In this document: positions 40,001 to 49,500 of the stretch, piece by piece
Numbering within the stretch: position 1 is the stretch's first letter
How the letters are laid out: each line of letters starts with the position of its first letter
Assembly: GCA_016717655.1 (NCBI GenBank)
Contig: JADKFC010000003.1
Coordinates: 338,707-402,706 of the forward strand
DNA from: Saprospiraceae bacterium
Lineage (GTDB): Bacteria > Bacteroidota > Bacteroidia > Chitinophagales > Saprospiraceae
DNA length: 64,000 nucleotides
Direction of reading: 5' to 3'
The notes under the pieces: generated by a model
What the model was told of the DNA's origin: nothing
The model's database searches: none
What the model saw: only the letters and a program-made list of their open reading frames with translations
Position numbers and translations under genes: made by a program

Positions 40001-43000
40001 CCAGACCGTAGGAGGTTATGTGTATACCAACGCAGCTTGTTTGGCATGTCACCCCACGGGCGAGGCCAATGGAATGTCATTTAACCATAATACCACCGCC
40101 TTCCCACTATCAGGGGGCCATATTGGAGTAGATTGTATTCAATGCCATGCCAATGGATTTCAGGGTACCTCTACGGCATGCGTAGATTGCCACATGGACA
40201 ATTTTATAGCCAGTATAGAACCCAACCACTTTGCCCTTAACATCCCTACAGATTGTGCTATGTGCCATACTACCACTCCTGGTTGGGCACCTGCTACTTT
40301 CCCGATTCACAATCAATATTACGCATTGAATGGGGCCCACGCGGCGATTGCTAATGATTGTGCATCGTGTCACAGTGCCGGATACAACAATACACCCAAT
40401 ACCTGCAACGGATGTCACAATGCCAATTACGTGGCTACTACCAATCCCAACCACGTGACGGCACAATTCCCAACAGATTGTGCAACTTGTCACAATGAAA
40501 ACGTTTGGATGCCGGCTAACTTTGACCACGATGGCTTGTATTTCCCCATCTACAGTGGAAGTCACAATGGTCAATGGACACAGTGTATAGATTGTCATAA
40601 CAATCCGGCCAATTATGCACAGGTGGTATGTATCACTTGTCATCAAAATCCAGAGACCAATGATGAACACCAAACCGTAGGTGGTTATGTATATACCAAT
40701 GCTGCTTGTTTGGCATGTCACCCCACTGGTGAGGCCAATGGCATGTCGTTTAATCACAACACCACTGCCTTCCCATTAACCGGAGGCCACATAGGAGTAG
40801 ACTGTATCCAGTGTCATGCCAGCGGTTACCAGGGTACTACAACAGTTTGTATGGATTGCCATATGGATAATTTTACAGCCAGCGTTGAACCCAATCACGT
40901 AGCCCTCAATATGCCAACGGATTGTGCCATGTGCCATACCACCACACCTGGTTGGGCACCGGCCAGCTTCCCGATTCACGACAATTATTATGCGTTAACG
41001 GGTGCCCATGCCGCCATCGCTAATGACTGTGCACAATGTCACAGCAGCGGCTACAGCAATACACCAAATGAATGTAATGGCTGCCATAATGCCAATTTTA
41101 CAGCCACTGTCAATCCCAACCACGTTGCCCTCGGTCTGTCTACAGATTGTGCAAGCTGCCATACCACAGCCCCAGGTTGGGCTCCTGCGACCTTTGCAGT
41201 TCATGATGATTATTATCCATTGAATGGTGCCCATGCTGCCATTGCCAATGATTGTGCTGAGTGCCATAATGGCAATTACAATAACACGCCGAATACATGC
41301 AATGGTTGCCACAACAGTGAATACCAGGCTACCACCAATCCCAATCACACAACAGCCAACTTCCCTACTGATTGTGCAGCCTGTCACAATGAAAACAACT
41401 GGACACCGGCAACCTTTAACCATGATGGCTTGTACTTCCCAATTTACAGCGGAGAACACCAGGGTGAATGGACTTCTTGCACAGATTGTCATACCAATCC
41501 CAATAATTATGCGGTATTCACTTGTTTGACATGTCATACCAATCCGGAGACCAACGATGAACACGAAGATGTAGGTGGATATGTGTACAACAGTCCCGCG
41601 TGCCTGGCATGTCACCCTCAGGGAGAGGCGAGTCCTTCATCCTTTAACCACAATGCCACAGCCTTCCCTATTACAGGAGCGCACCAGGGCTTGAGCTGTG
41701 TTGAATGCCACTCAGCAGGGTATCAGGGTACATCTACGGCTTGTGTTTCATGCCACAATACCGAGTTTCAGGGTGCTGCAGAACCTAACCACGTGGCATT
41801 AAATTTCCCAACCGATTGTGCCATGTGTCATAATACATCAGCAGGATGGGCACCTGCTACCTTCCCAATCCACAGCAATTATTATGAATTGACAGGGGCA
41901 CATGCCTCTATTGCCAACGACTGTGCTTTGTGCCACAGTGCTGGATATAGCAATACACCCAATACTTGCAATGGTTGTCATAATGACAATTACGTTGCCG
42001 CGGTTAATCCTAATCACGTGGCCCTTGGCTTGTCAACAGATTGTGCATCATGTCATACCACAGCTCCGGGCTGGGCACCAGCCACCTTTGCAGTTCACAA
42101 TACCTATTATCCATTGACAGGGGCGCATGCTTCTATTGCTACAGATTGTGAGCAATGCCATGCAGGAGGAAATTACAACAATACACCCAATACATGCAAC
42201 GGTTGTCACAATGCCAACTATGTTGCGGCAGCCAATCCTAATCACGTGGCCCTTGGCTTATCCACAGATTGTGCCTCATGTCATACTACAATACCTGGTT
42301 GGTCACCAGCTACCTTTGCAGTGCACAATACTTACTATCCATTGACAGGCGCGCATGCCGCCATAGCTACGAATTGTGAAGAATGCCATGCTGGAGGAAA
42401 CTATAGCAATACGCCTAATACATGCAACGGATGTCACAATGCTAACTATATCGCGGCAGCCAATCCTAATCACGTGGCCCTTGGCTTATCCACAGATTGT
42501 GCCTCATGTCATACTACAGTACCTGGATGGTCACCCGCTACCTTTGCTGTTCACAACACCTATTATCCTTTGACCGGGGCGCATGCCGCCATAGCAACGG
42601 ATTGTGAAGAATGCCATGCTGGAGGAAACTATAGCAATACACCTAATACGTGTAATGGATGTCACAATGCCAACTACGTTTCAGCAGCCAATCCGAATCA
42701 CGTAGCCCTGGGCTTATCCACAGATTGTGCCTCATGTCATACTACAGTACCTGGATGGTCACCCGCTACCTTTGCTGTTCACAACACCTATTATCCTTTG
42801 ACCGGGGCGCATGCCGCCATAGCAACGGATTGTGAAGAGTGCCATGCTGGAGGAAACTATAGCAATACGCCCAATACGTGCAACGGATGTCACAATGCTA
42901 ATTATGTAGCTGCAACCAATCCGAATCACGTCGCCTTAGGCTTGTCCACCAATTGTGCAACGTGCCATACCACAGCCCCTGGTTGGTCACCGGCTACCTT

Positions 43001-43898
43001 TGCTGTTCACAATACCTATTATCCACTAACTGGAGCTCATGCTTCCATTGCCAGTGATTGCGAAGAGTGCCATGCAGGAGGTAATTACAGCAATACGCCT
43101 AATACGTGCAATGGCTGTCACAATGCCAATTACGTTGCTGCAACCAATCCGAATCACGTAGCCCTAGGCTTGTCCACCAATTGTGCAACGTGTCATACCA
43201 CAGCCCCGGGCTGGTCACCCGCTACCTTTGCTGTTCATAATACCTATTATCCACTGACAGGGGCACATGCCGCCATAGCTACAGATTGCGAAGAGTGTCA
43301 TGCAGGAGGTAATTATAACAATACACCCAGTACTTGCAACGGCTGTCACAATGCCAATTATGTAACTGCAGCGAATCCGAATCACGTAGCCCTAGGTTTG
43401 TCAACGGATTGTGCATCTTGTCACACTACAGTTCCTGGGTGGTCACCAGCTACCTTTGCGGTCCACAATAATTACTATCCGTTAGTTGGTGCGCATGCCG
43501 CGATCGCTTCTGATTGTAATCAATGTCATACAGGAAGTAATTATAGCAATACACCCAATACTTGTTTTGGTTGTCACGCTACAGAATACAATACCGCCAA
43601 TAGTCCCAACCATATTTCAGCGGGCTTCCCTACCGATTGTGTCATCTGCCATGGCCAATCCAATTGGACGCCATCAACCTGGGATCACGATGACTTGTAT
43701 TTCCCCATTTTCAGCGGCGAACACGAAGGCGAATGGGATGATTGTAGTGATTGTCACACCAATCCCAACAATTACAACGTATTTACTTGTTTTACCTGCC
43801 ACTCACAATCTTCTACCAATGGAGACCACAATGGAGTATCCGGATATCAATACAACAGCAATGCCTGTTACAACTGTCACCCCAACGGAGAAGAATGA
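37056..43898 (+). CDS. Giant multihaem c-type cytochrome, 91 CxxCH motifs in 2280 residues
   Basis: A signal peptide (about 1-20, ending LSAQ) is followed by CxxCH sites through the whole chain; I counted 91 by eye. The first ten or so modules resemble the preceding cytochrome. From about 37.9 kb a nine-haem supermodule of 222-223 residues recurs (landmarks FPIYSGKHxGxW, CHQNPETND, ACLACHPTG, FPLTGAH, GTSTAC, CHTTxPGW, NTPNTCxGCH), with copies starting about every 666-669 bases. Then a three-haem module of 76 residues is repeated seven times in tandem (42.0-43.6 kb), before a final half supermodule ending CHPNGEE. No other domain, T9SS tail or lipobox is seen. A periplasm-spanning or extracellular electron wire is the natural reading. 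The 3' end overlaps the beta-barrel gene start by four bases. Confidence 0.93.
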   Translation: MRRLPSIIFLLMVLMAQLSAQTSPHGAGFAMDCAKCHSPESWSFSSKAQFSHDSTGFALTGQHRDLECKSCHTSLEFKKIDKACISCHTDVHQQTVGNDCARCHTSDSWLVDNVTQLHEKTSFPLMGVHATVNCNACHDNETNLRFAPTGMDCISCHRADYVATKQPDHVTFGFSTDCASCHSLTVSDWNTNKVDHSFFPLEKGHAIDDCAKCHQGGDYSTAVADCFSCHENDYMATINPNHSVLAFGTDCRQCHDLTPGWKPVDYREHDAKFFPIYSGKHQGTWESCASCHTDPNNYASFSCVICHKDPETSNLHQLVSGYTYQDNACLACHPTGDAAMAFNHDATQFPLTGAHKILDCIACHANGYAGTPIECKSCHLENFTSTSDPDHQDLHISDDCKACHTTEPGWAPARFDVHDDYYPLLGAHAAVANDCALCHNGSYNNTPNNCAGCHIDDYNTTTDPNHKLSQISQDCASCHGQAAWQPSTFNHDGMYFPIYSGKHNGVWMQCTECHKNPSNYAEFTCVSCHQNPETNDVHTGVSGYNYNDNACLACHPTGDADNAFDHNNTQFPLTGAHVNVDCISCHAGGFEGTSTLCVDCHQLDFNGTTNPNHSGLGFTTDCKQCHTTDPGWAPASLPNHNDYYVLNGAHAGIANDCASCHNGNYNTTPTTCAGCHQSDYDATTDPNHVQAHFPNDCASCHTESAWQPATFNHDGQYFPIYSGKHQGTWMQCTECHSNPANYTEFTCVTCHQNPETNDQHNGIPGYIYQSTACLACHPTGDADVVFDHNTTQFPLTGAHTTVDCISCHTNGFQGTSTACMDCHLTDFNATVNPNHVALGIPTDCAQCHTTAPGWSPASFAIHNQYYPLNGAHAAIANDCATCHNGNYNNTPNTCSACHNDDYVATTNPNHVAAQFPNDCASCHGEQNWVPSTFNHDGQYFPIYSGSHNGQWTQCIDCHSNPANYAQVVCITCHQNPETNDQHQTVGGYVYTNAACLACHPTGEANGMSFNHNTTAFPLSGGHIGVDCIQCHANGFQGTSTACVDCHMDNFIASIEPNHFALNIPTDCAMCHTTTPGWAPATFPIHNQYYALNGAHAAIANDCASCHSAGYNNTPNTCNGCHNANYVATTNPNHVTAQFPTDCATCHNENVWMPANFDHDGLYFPIYSGSHNGQWTQCIDCHNNPANYAQVVCITCHQNPETNDEHQTVGGYVYTNAACLACHPTGEANGMSFNHNTTAFPLTGGHIGVDCIQCHASGYQGTTTVCMDCHMDNFTASVEPNHVALNMPTDCAMCHTTTPGWAPASFPIHDNYYALTGAHAAIANDCAQCHSSGYSNTPNECNGCHNANFTATVNPNHVALGLSTDCASCHTTAPGWAPATFAVHDDYYPLNGAHAAIANDCAECHNGNYNNTPNTCNGCHNSEYQATTNPNHTTANFPTDCAACHNENNWTPATFNHDGLYFPIYSGEHQGEWTSCTDCHTNPNNYAVFTCLTCHTNPETNDEHEDVGGYVYNSPACLACHPQGEASPSSFNHNATAFPITGAHQGLSCVECHSAGYQGTSTACVSCHNTEFQGAAEPNHVALNFPTDCAMCHNTSAGWAPATFPIHSNYYELTGAHASIANDCALCHSAGYSNTPNTCNGCHNDNYVAAVNPNHVALGLSTDCASCHTTAPGWAPATFAVHNTYYPLTGAHASIATDCEQCHAGGNYNNTPNTCNGCHNANYVAAANPNHVALGLSTDCASCHTTIPGWSPATFAVHNTYYPLTGAHAAIATNCEECHAGGNYSNTPNTCNGCHNANYIAAANPNHVALGLSTDCASCHTTVPGWSPATFAVHNTYYPLTGAHAAIATDCEECHAGGNYSNTPNTCNGCHNANYVSAANPNHVALGLSTDCASCHTTVPGWSPATFAVHNTYYPLTGAHAAIATDCEECHAGGNYSNTPNTCNGCHNANYVAATNPNHVALGLSTNCATCHTTAPGWSPATFAVHNTYYPLTGAHASIASDCEECHAGGNYSNTPNTCNGCHNANYVAATNPNHVALGLSTNCATCHTTAPGWSPATFAVHNTYYPLTGAHAAIATDCEECHAGGNYNNTPSTCNGCHNANYVTAANPNHVALGLSTDCASCHTTVPGWSPATFAVHNNYYPLVGAHAAIASDCNQCHTGSNYSNTPNTCFGCHATEYNTANSPNHISAGFPTDCVICHGQSNWTPSTWDHDDLYFPIFSGEHEGEWDDCSDCHTNPNNYNVFTCFTCHSQSSTNGDHNGVSGYQYNSNACYNCHPNGEE
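37900..41100 (+). repeat. Tandem nine-haem supermodules within the giant cytochrome (about 666-669 bases each)
   Basis: The ACLACHPTG landmark recurs with nine CxxCH sites between copies: at about 38045, 38711, 39377, 40043 and 40712. The next copy (about 41.6 kb) is separated by twelve sites, because one extra three-haem module is inserted. Copies three to five are very similar at DNA level. Confidence 0.8.
42012..43607 (+). repeat. Seven tandem 228-base three-haem modules
   Basis: The landmark AATCACGT recurs at 42012, 42240, 42468, 42696, 42924, 43152 and 43380, exactly 228 bases apart. Each unit encodes 76 residues with three CxxCH sites (CASCH or CATCH, CEECH-like, CNGCH). The units at 42468 and 42696 share long stretches of identical DNA, indicating recent duplication or gene conversion. 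Confidence 0.88.
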
Positions 43899-45511
43899 TG
43901 AAAAGAATATTTAGCGGCATATTATTTATATGGATACTGACGGGAAGTCTGTCAGCACAGCAAAAGGATTGGATAAAAGGAAGTGTTTCATTTGCCAGTG
44001 CCGCCAATGTCTATGTTAGATTTGAAAATACAACAGACATAAAAGAAGGCGATACTTTGTACATTGATGAAGCAGGACTATTTAAAGCAGCCTTGGTTGT
44101 AAAAAAGAAGTCATCACTTTCCTGTGTTACAGAACCATTGATAACGGGTAAGGCATGGACAACGGGAATGGTAGTGATGTGTCCAAAAGTGGTGGAGAAA
44201 AAGGAAGAAGTAAGTGGAGGACAGGTAAGCCCGACCCCGGCAGTAGTAACAGAAGACACTGCCAATACAGAAACAGCTGATTCAAGTTCCACAAAAAAAG
44301 AAAAGGTGCGAAAACCGCTTATCAATGGTCGTTTTTCTGCATCAACCAATGCCAGTCTGACAGATGGAGAAGATTACCAGCGAATGCGACTTGGCTTTAC
44401 CTTTAATGTTACCAATATCGGCGGGGGATATTTTTCAACTCAAAATTACATCACCTACCGTCACAGGTATGGTATAGACCAACAGACTGGATTTTACGAC
44501 GATTTTAAAATTTATGCATTGGCGCTGGGTTATGATCGAAACGGACACAGCATCTATTTGGGAAGGCGAATTAATAATCGCATAGCCAATCTGGGAGCCA
44601 TTGACGGACTGCAATACGAAAAAAAGGCTGGTTCGTGGGTCGTTGGGGCCTTTGCAGGATCAAGACCCGATTACATCAATTATACTTTTAATCCCACCTT
44701 ATTACAGGGAGGAGTTTTGCTTGGTTTTGAAAAACAAGGCGACAAAAATAGCAGCCAGACTTCCTTTGCCTGGGTTGAACAACGCAATGATGGCAAGACA
44801 GACAGAAGGTTTGCGTATTTCCAGCACAACAGCAACCTGGGCAAGAATGTTAATATTTTTGGTTCACTAGAAATGGACATGTATCAAAGTGTGCGTGATA
44901 CGGTGAGCAATAAGTTGCAATTGACCGGTGCTTATTTTTCTGTGCGTTATCGTCCTTTTAAAACATTCAACATAACGGCTTCGTATGACAACCGAAATAA
45001 CGTTATTTTTTATGAGAGTCAGCGAACCTATATTGATCAGTTGTTAAACCAGGAGACCCGACAAGGCTATCGGCTACAGGCTGGTTGGCAGGTATTGAGA
45101 AACATCAACTTGAATGCCTCTGTATTTTATCGTTACCAGGAAAATCAGTCAAAGCCTACCAAAAACCAGGTGGTCAATTTAAATATTAGCCGATTTCCAT
45201 TACAAAATATGTCGCTCAATCTCAACTACAATACACTTGAGTCTTATTATTTCACAGGTAATATTTATGGGGGTCGACTGAACCACAGTGCCATGAAAGG
45301 AAAGCTGGGACTAGAGGCCAATTACCGAAAGGTCAATTACTCCTTCTTTAGTGGTGAGCAGCAATTGAAACAAGATATCATTGGATTTTCTGCCAATGTT
45401 GTCATGGCCAGATTCACCACACTTATCCTTAGTTATGAAGGAACCTTTGAACCCAATAAGAAATACCACAGGTATTTTATCACAGCTATACAACGTTTCA
45501 AAAACAAGTAA
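43895..45511 (+). CDS. Outer-membrane beta-barrel protein, putative porin partner of the multihaem cytochromes
   Basis: 538 residues from MMKRIFSG; the ATGATG overlaps the giant cytochrome stop. A longer in-frame opening from 43751 lies wholly inside the cytochrome gene and is rejected. A signal peptide (about 1-22) precedes a small soluble beta domain (about 25-90) and a Ser/Thr/Glu linker. From about residue 125 to the end, alternating amphipathic strands rich in Tyr, Asn and Arg fit a barrel of perhaps 18-22 strands. Porin-cytochrome complexes such as MtrCAB or PioAB need a barrel encoded with multihaem cytochromes; no clear MtrB-family similarity was seen, so this would be an unrelated barrel in the same role (inference). 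Confidence 0.75.
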   Translation: MMKRIFSGILFIWILTGSLSAQQKDWIKGSVSFASAANVYVRFENTTDIKEGDTLYIDEAGLFKAALVVKKKSSLSCVTEPLITGKAWTTGMVVMCPKVVEKKEEVSGGQVSPTPAVVTEDTANTETADSSSTKKEKVRKPLINGRFSASTNASLTDGEDYQRMRLGFTFNVTNIGGGYFSTQNYITYRHRYGIDQQTGFYDDFKIYALALGYDRNGHSIYLGRRINNRIANLGAIDGLQYEKKAGSWVVGAFAGSRPDYINYTFNPTLLQGGVLLGFEKQGDKNSSQTSFAWVEQRNDGKTDRRFAYFQHNSNLGKNVNIFGSLEMDMYQSVRDTVSNKLQLTGAYFSVRYRPFKTFNITASYDNRNNVIFYESQRTYIDQLLNQETRQGYRLQAGWQVLRNINLNASVFYRYQENQSKPTKNQVVNLNISRFPLQNMSLNLNYNTLESYYFTGNIYGGRLNHSAMKGKLGLEANYRKVNYSFFSGEQQLKQDIIGFSANVVMARFTTLILSYEGTFEPNKKYHRYFITAIQRFKNK

Positions 45512-45549
45512 AAATTCTTTAATTTTACACCATCAAATTTAAAATCAGC

Positions 45550-46302
45550 ATGAGAATCCTCTATGCCCTCGTTTTGTTTTCTTTTTTTGCATGTGACTCT
45601 AAGCCAAAGGTTATCGTAGAAGATGCTACGGCCCAACCGGCAGAAGGTACCATGCCTGCTAACAACCCTTCTACTACTGTTCCAGGGCAGGAGAGTGCAC
45701 AAGGAACCGATGTGCATCAGGTAAAGGCGGTAGAAATTTTGCAGGCTGAAAAATACACTTATATGAAGGTGGTAGAGAATGCGGACACATTCTGGATTGC
45801 GGCTTCCAAAATGGATGCGGCCAAGGGTAGAAGTTATTTTTACAGAGGTGGCCTGCTCAAAACTAATTTTGAAAGTCAGGAATTCAATCGCACCTTCGAT
45901 AAAATCTTTTTAGTATCTCAAATCATTGATGCTTCAGCCCACCCTGGTGGAAATGGACAAGGAAGTGCTGCACCTGCTGCGGTTGATGTGGATATTAAAA
46001 AAGTAGCCGGCCTAATGTCTCTCAGCACTCTGCTTGCTCAGCCCACAAAACACGCCGGCAAAACAATTGTTGTAGGCGGAAAGGTAGTAAAAGTTAACAA
46101 TGGCATCATGGGTAAAAACTGGATTCACATCCAGGATGGCTCTTCTATCAAAGGCAAAAAATGCGACCTTGCTATTACCACCCAGGAGAATGTTCCGATG
46201 GGTGCTACCGTAGCCTTTGAGGGTAAAATTTTTGTAGACAAAGATTTTGGAGCGGGTTACCGATATGATATCATCATGGAAGAAGCGGTTGTTAAGAAAT
46301 AA
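45550..46302 (+). CDS. Lipoprotein with NrfJ-like OB-fold domain
   Basis: 250 residues. A short signal peptide ends FFAC (lipid-anchored Cys15). A Gly/Pro/Thr-rich linker is followed by a first beta domain (about 58-125, YTYMKVVENADTFWIAA and FNRTFDKIFLVS) and a second, OB-like domain (about 150-250, GKTIVVGGKVVKVNNGIMGKN and WIHIQDGS). I recall this layout from NrfJ-type proteins found near multihaem cytochrome genes, but the assignment is from memory and tentative. It is the last forward gene of the island and may help haem-protein assembly or sit in the envelope beside the barrel. Confidence 0.62.
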   Translation: MRILYALVLFSFFACDSKPKVIVEDATAQPAEGTMPANNPSTTVPGQESAQGTDVHQVKAVEILQAEKYTYMKVVENADTFWIAASKMDAAKGRSYFYRGGLLKTNFESQEFNRTFDKIFLVSQIIDASAHPGGNGQGSAAPAAVDVDIKKVAGLMSLSTLLAQPTKHAGKTIVVGGKVVKVNNGIMGKNWIHIQDGSSIKGKKCDLAITTQENVPMGATVAFEGKIFVDKDFGAGYRYDIIMEEAVVKK

Positions 46303-46582
46303 AGCGTGGAGCGTCTGGCGTGGAGCGCAATTGGGTTATCTGCACTTTTTCAGAAATCTTTTTAGATTCAAGGAACATTTCTTTTTGATGTTAGTTTGAG
46401 ATTTTCCAGAGCTAACATTTTTTCTTTTGAAAGATATTCGGATTTATTTTCAATGCACCACAAAACTAAGTTTTATAGTCACAGACATTAAGAGAATTGA
46501 GGTAATTAGGAGGGACTCATTGCAATATGAAGAATCCCTTAATTCTCTTAATTCCCTTAATGTTGTTATATCTTAATACTCA
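46303..46582. repeat. Convergent gap with an interspersed stem-loop repeat copy
   Basis: Between the lipoprotein and ccsBA stops. It holds a copy of a repeat also found at 53.7-54.5 kb: a left part around 46452-46498 (TGCACCACAAAACTAAG...) and a right part at 46539-46566 (TTAATTCTCTTAATTCCC...). The right part is largely the reverse complement of the CATTAAGAGAATT segment in the left part, so a long imperfect hairpin is possible. No open frame. Confidence 0.55.
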
Positions 46583-49500
46583 TCACAAATACAAGCCATT
46601 TGAAAATTTGCTTCTATAACGAATGAAGGCGGCTATGCTCAAGATGGTCAATGAAATGGCTGTGTAATACACCTGCGATGGTATGGGCACCGGATCACCG
46701 GCTGCATAAGAATGGAGACCAGACAAGTAATAATTGACACCAAAGTAGGTCATGATTACCGTTGCGAAACCAAACAAAGAAGCAAAGTTGAAAGCATAAA
46801 GACTTTTTAAGCCCGGTATGAAACGCATGTGTAAGATAAACGAATACACCAAAATAGTGACCAGAGCCCAGGTCTCTTTGGCATCCCAGCCCCAGTATCT
46901 GCCCCAGGATTCGTTGGCCCATACACCGCCCAGGTAGGTACCTATGGCAACCATAAACAAGCCACCGAGCAAAGTAATCTCACTTATGATCGAAAGCTCA
47001 CGAACTGCTCTTGTGGTATAGGCCATATTTTTGTCTGTGGTAAAGACCATCAGGATAAGGTTGAGCATGCCAATGACAGCACCCAACATCAAAAAGCCAT
47101 AACTGCCTGCTTCAAGAGATACGTGGATGGTCAACCAATAAGATTTCAATACAGGCACTAAGGGGGTAATTTCAGGATCGAGCCAGCTCATGCCTGCTAC
47201 TAACAAGATGGTAGCAGCCAGGGTCATAGTAGCGGCGAGACCTCCCAATGATCTTTTTGAAAAAAGAATACCGGCCAGCGTAGTGGTCCAGCCAATGTAG
47301 ATCATAGATTCGTAGCCATTGCTCCAGGGTGCTCTGCCTGAAATGTACCATCTTAAACCTAGTCCTATGGTGTGAAATGCAAAGCCGGCAATGACAGCAT
47401 AAAAGGCAACATTTGACCACCTTTCTCTGTTGGCACTGGTTTTTAAAACAGTGTAAAAAAACATACCCAGGATGCCCAGGGCAAGCAAGCCATAATAGTT
47501 GCGGAGTCTGCCAAATACATCCATTTTATTTAGCAGCAATTCTGCTTTTATTTTGGTATCTGATGGATAGACGGCTGCCGCATTGGTTTTCTGGAAGTTG
47601 GTAATTTTAACAAGGCTGGCATCAGCGGCTCCATAATTTCCGGATTGCGCGCCTTGACTCAGGTTTTGCAGGTACTCCATAAAGAGGGTCCGTTGCGATT
47701 CGGTTCGTACATCTGCTCCCTGGTTTTGAAAAATATCAGCAGGAGAAAGCCAGGTATTGCTCAGGTCGTTGGGCATCGGAAACAATTTGAACAAGCGACC
47801 GGAAAATACCATGCTGGTGATGTTGACCTTTTCATCCAACTTGATAATTGTTTTTTCAAATGTACCATGGTCTTTTGGATTCATGGTCTGTGCTTTTCGG
47901 ATCTGATCTTTGAAAATATATTGACCGTCTGCACCAAAAAACTGGGCATAGGCCGCTCTTTTTTCAGTGGTGCCCAACATTTGTGCTACCTGTGGATGCG
48001 TGCCAATGTGGATAAAAGGTTTGCGTTCCCATTCCATGGGAGCATTCATCATTGACAACAACAGTTGTTCAGGACTCAGGCCATCGATGCTTTCGGTTTT
48101 GGCAACCTTTCTCATGATTTCGCCACAGAGGGTATTCATTGGCTTGAACCTTCCATTGTTGTCTTGCACCACGATGCTACCAAATTTTGCGGCGTGATCT
48201 GCAGAGATTACGGCTTGCGCATTACTAGCAAAAGGAAGGATTAAGAGAAGTATTAAAACGAGATGTGAGTTGGACTGCATTTCTCTTAATTTTTTGGATA
48301 AGTAAGTAAAGCGACTGGTCTTTGAAAAGAAGGTCATCATCAGTCCAATGGTAAGGATGATGTAGCCAATATAGGATATCCAGGTGCCCCAAAAATCGTG
48401 GTTGACGCTCAGGTAGGTACCCAGTTCATCCTGATCAAAGGAAGATTGGAAAAATCTGTAGCCTCCGTAATCGAGGATATGATTCATATAGATGCGCTGT
48501 TCTCTGTTGACTCCGTTTGCAGGATCAATCAGGGTTACCTCACTGGCATAAGAAGATGGGTTGTCGGTACCCGGATAACGCTCCTGAATAAAATCGCGAC
48601 ATTTGATAGAGAAGGGTACGGTCTTGATTTTAGAGCCATAAACAACGGCTAGTTGCAGGTCTTTGTAGAGCAGCTCTGCAGGTCGGCCAATGACACCCTG
48701 GCGCCCGACTACGAAGGCAGGTTGGCTTTGACCATTGACATCAATATTGAGGTTGAGTCCGGTTGCGCTTTCACTTTTGACCTTGGCATCACCTGAAGAA
48801 AGCGTTACCTTGCCTTTAGGCGTATAGCTGCCAATTACAAAATTGGAGCCACCCATGGTATAAAGAGATCGGAGCATCAACATATGGGTGCCCGGCTGTA
48901 AGGTGTCGTTTTTTTGAGTAGCCATCACCATCTGGGTTACGGCCACCCCGGTTTGGAACATCAGCGAATCGCCCTGTAGAAAGACATTAAAAGCACCTTC
49001 TTCAGGCGTATTGGTAAAATTGAAACGAATGCCATTGACCAAGACCTTATCACCATATTTTACGTAGTGTTCTTCGCGACCACCCATGCCACCAATGACT
49101 ACCTTTATCATGGGTTGACCATTGGAATCCTCTACTGCAGATTCTACCGGATTGGGCATAAAACTTTGTAGGTCTACTTTGATGAGATCGCTGCCTATTT
49201 GATATGACTTTGAAAAGGCATTGTTGCCCAAAGAAGAAAAATAGACCGGCTCATCAAAGGAATACGATTTACCGTTTTTAATGACCCTGAATTGCAGGTA
49301 TTGTTCAGTAGAAACAAAGCTATTGGCGGTTTCTCCTTCACGGATGTGCATCATGCCCTCAAAACCAAAATATCGGGTAACGCCGGCTCCGATCAAAATG
49401 ATGATGATGGAAGCGTGAAAGCTCAGACTTGCCCATTTGCGCAGGGGAATGAGGCGGTATTTGTAAATGTTGAACAAGATGGTAGCTCCAAAAAGAGCCA

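Noticed and set aside
38235..43400. Long open frames of up to 282 codons on the minus strand inside the giant cytochrome gene
   Set aside because: They follow from the repeated codons of the CxxCH modules, recur with the repeat period and encode no recognisable domain.
43751..43894. Longer beta-barrel start at 43751
   Set aside because: The extension lies entirely in the cytochrome gene in another frame; a signal peptide starts at MMKRIF.
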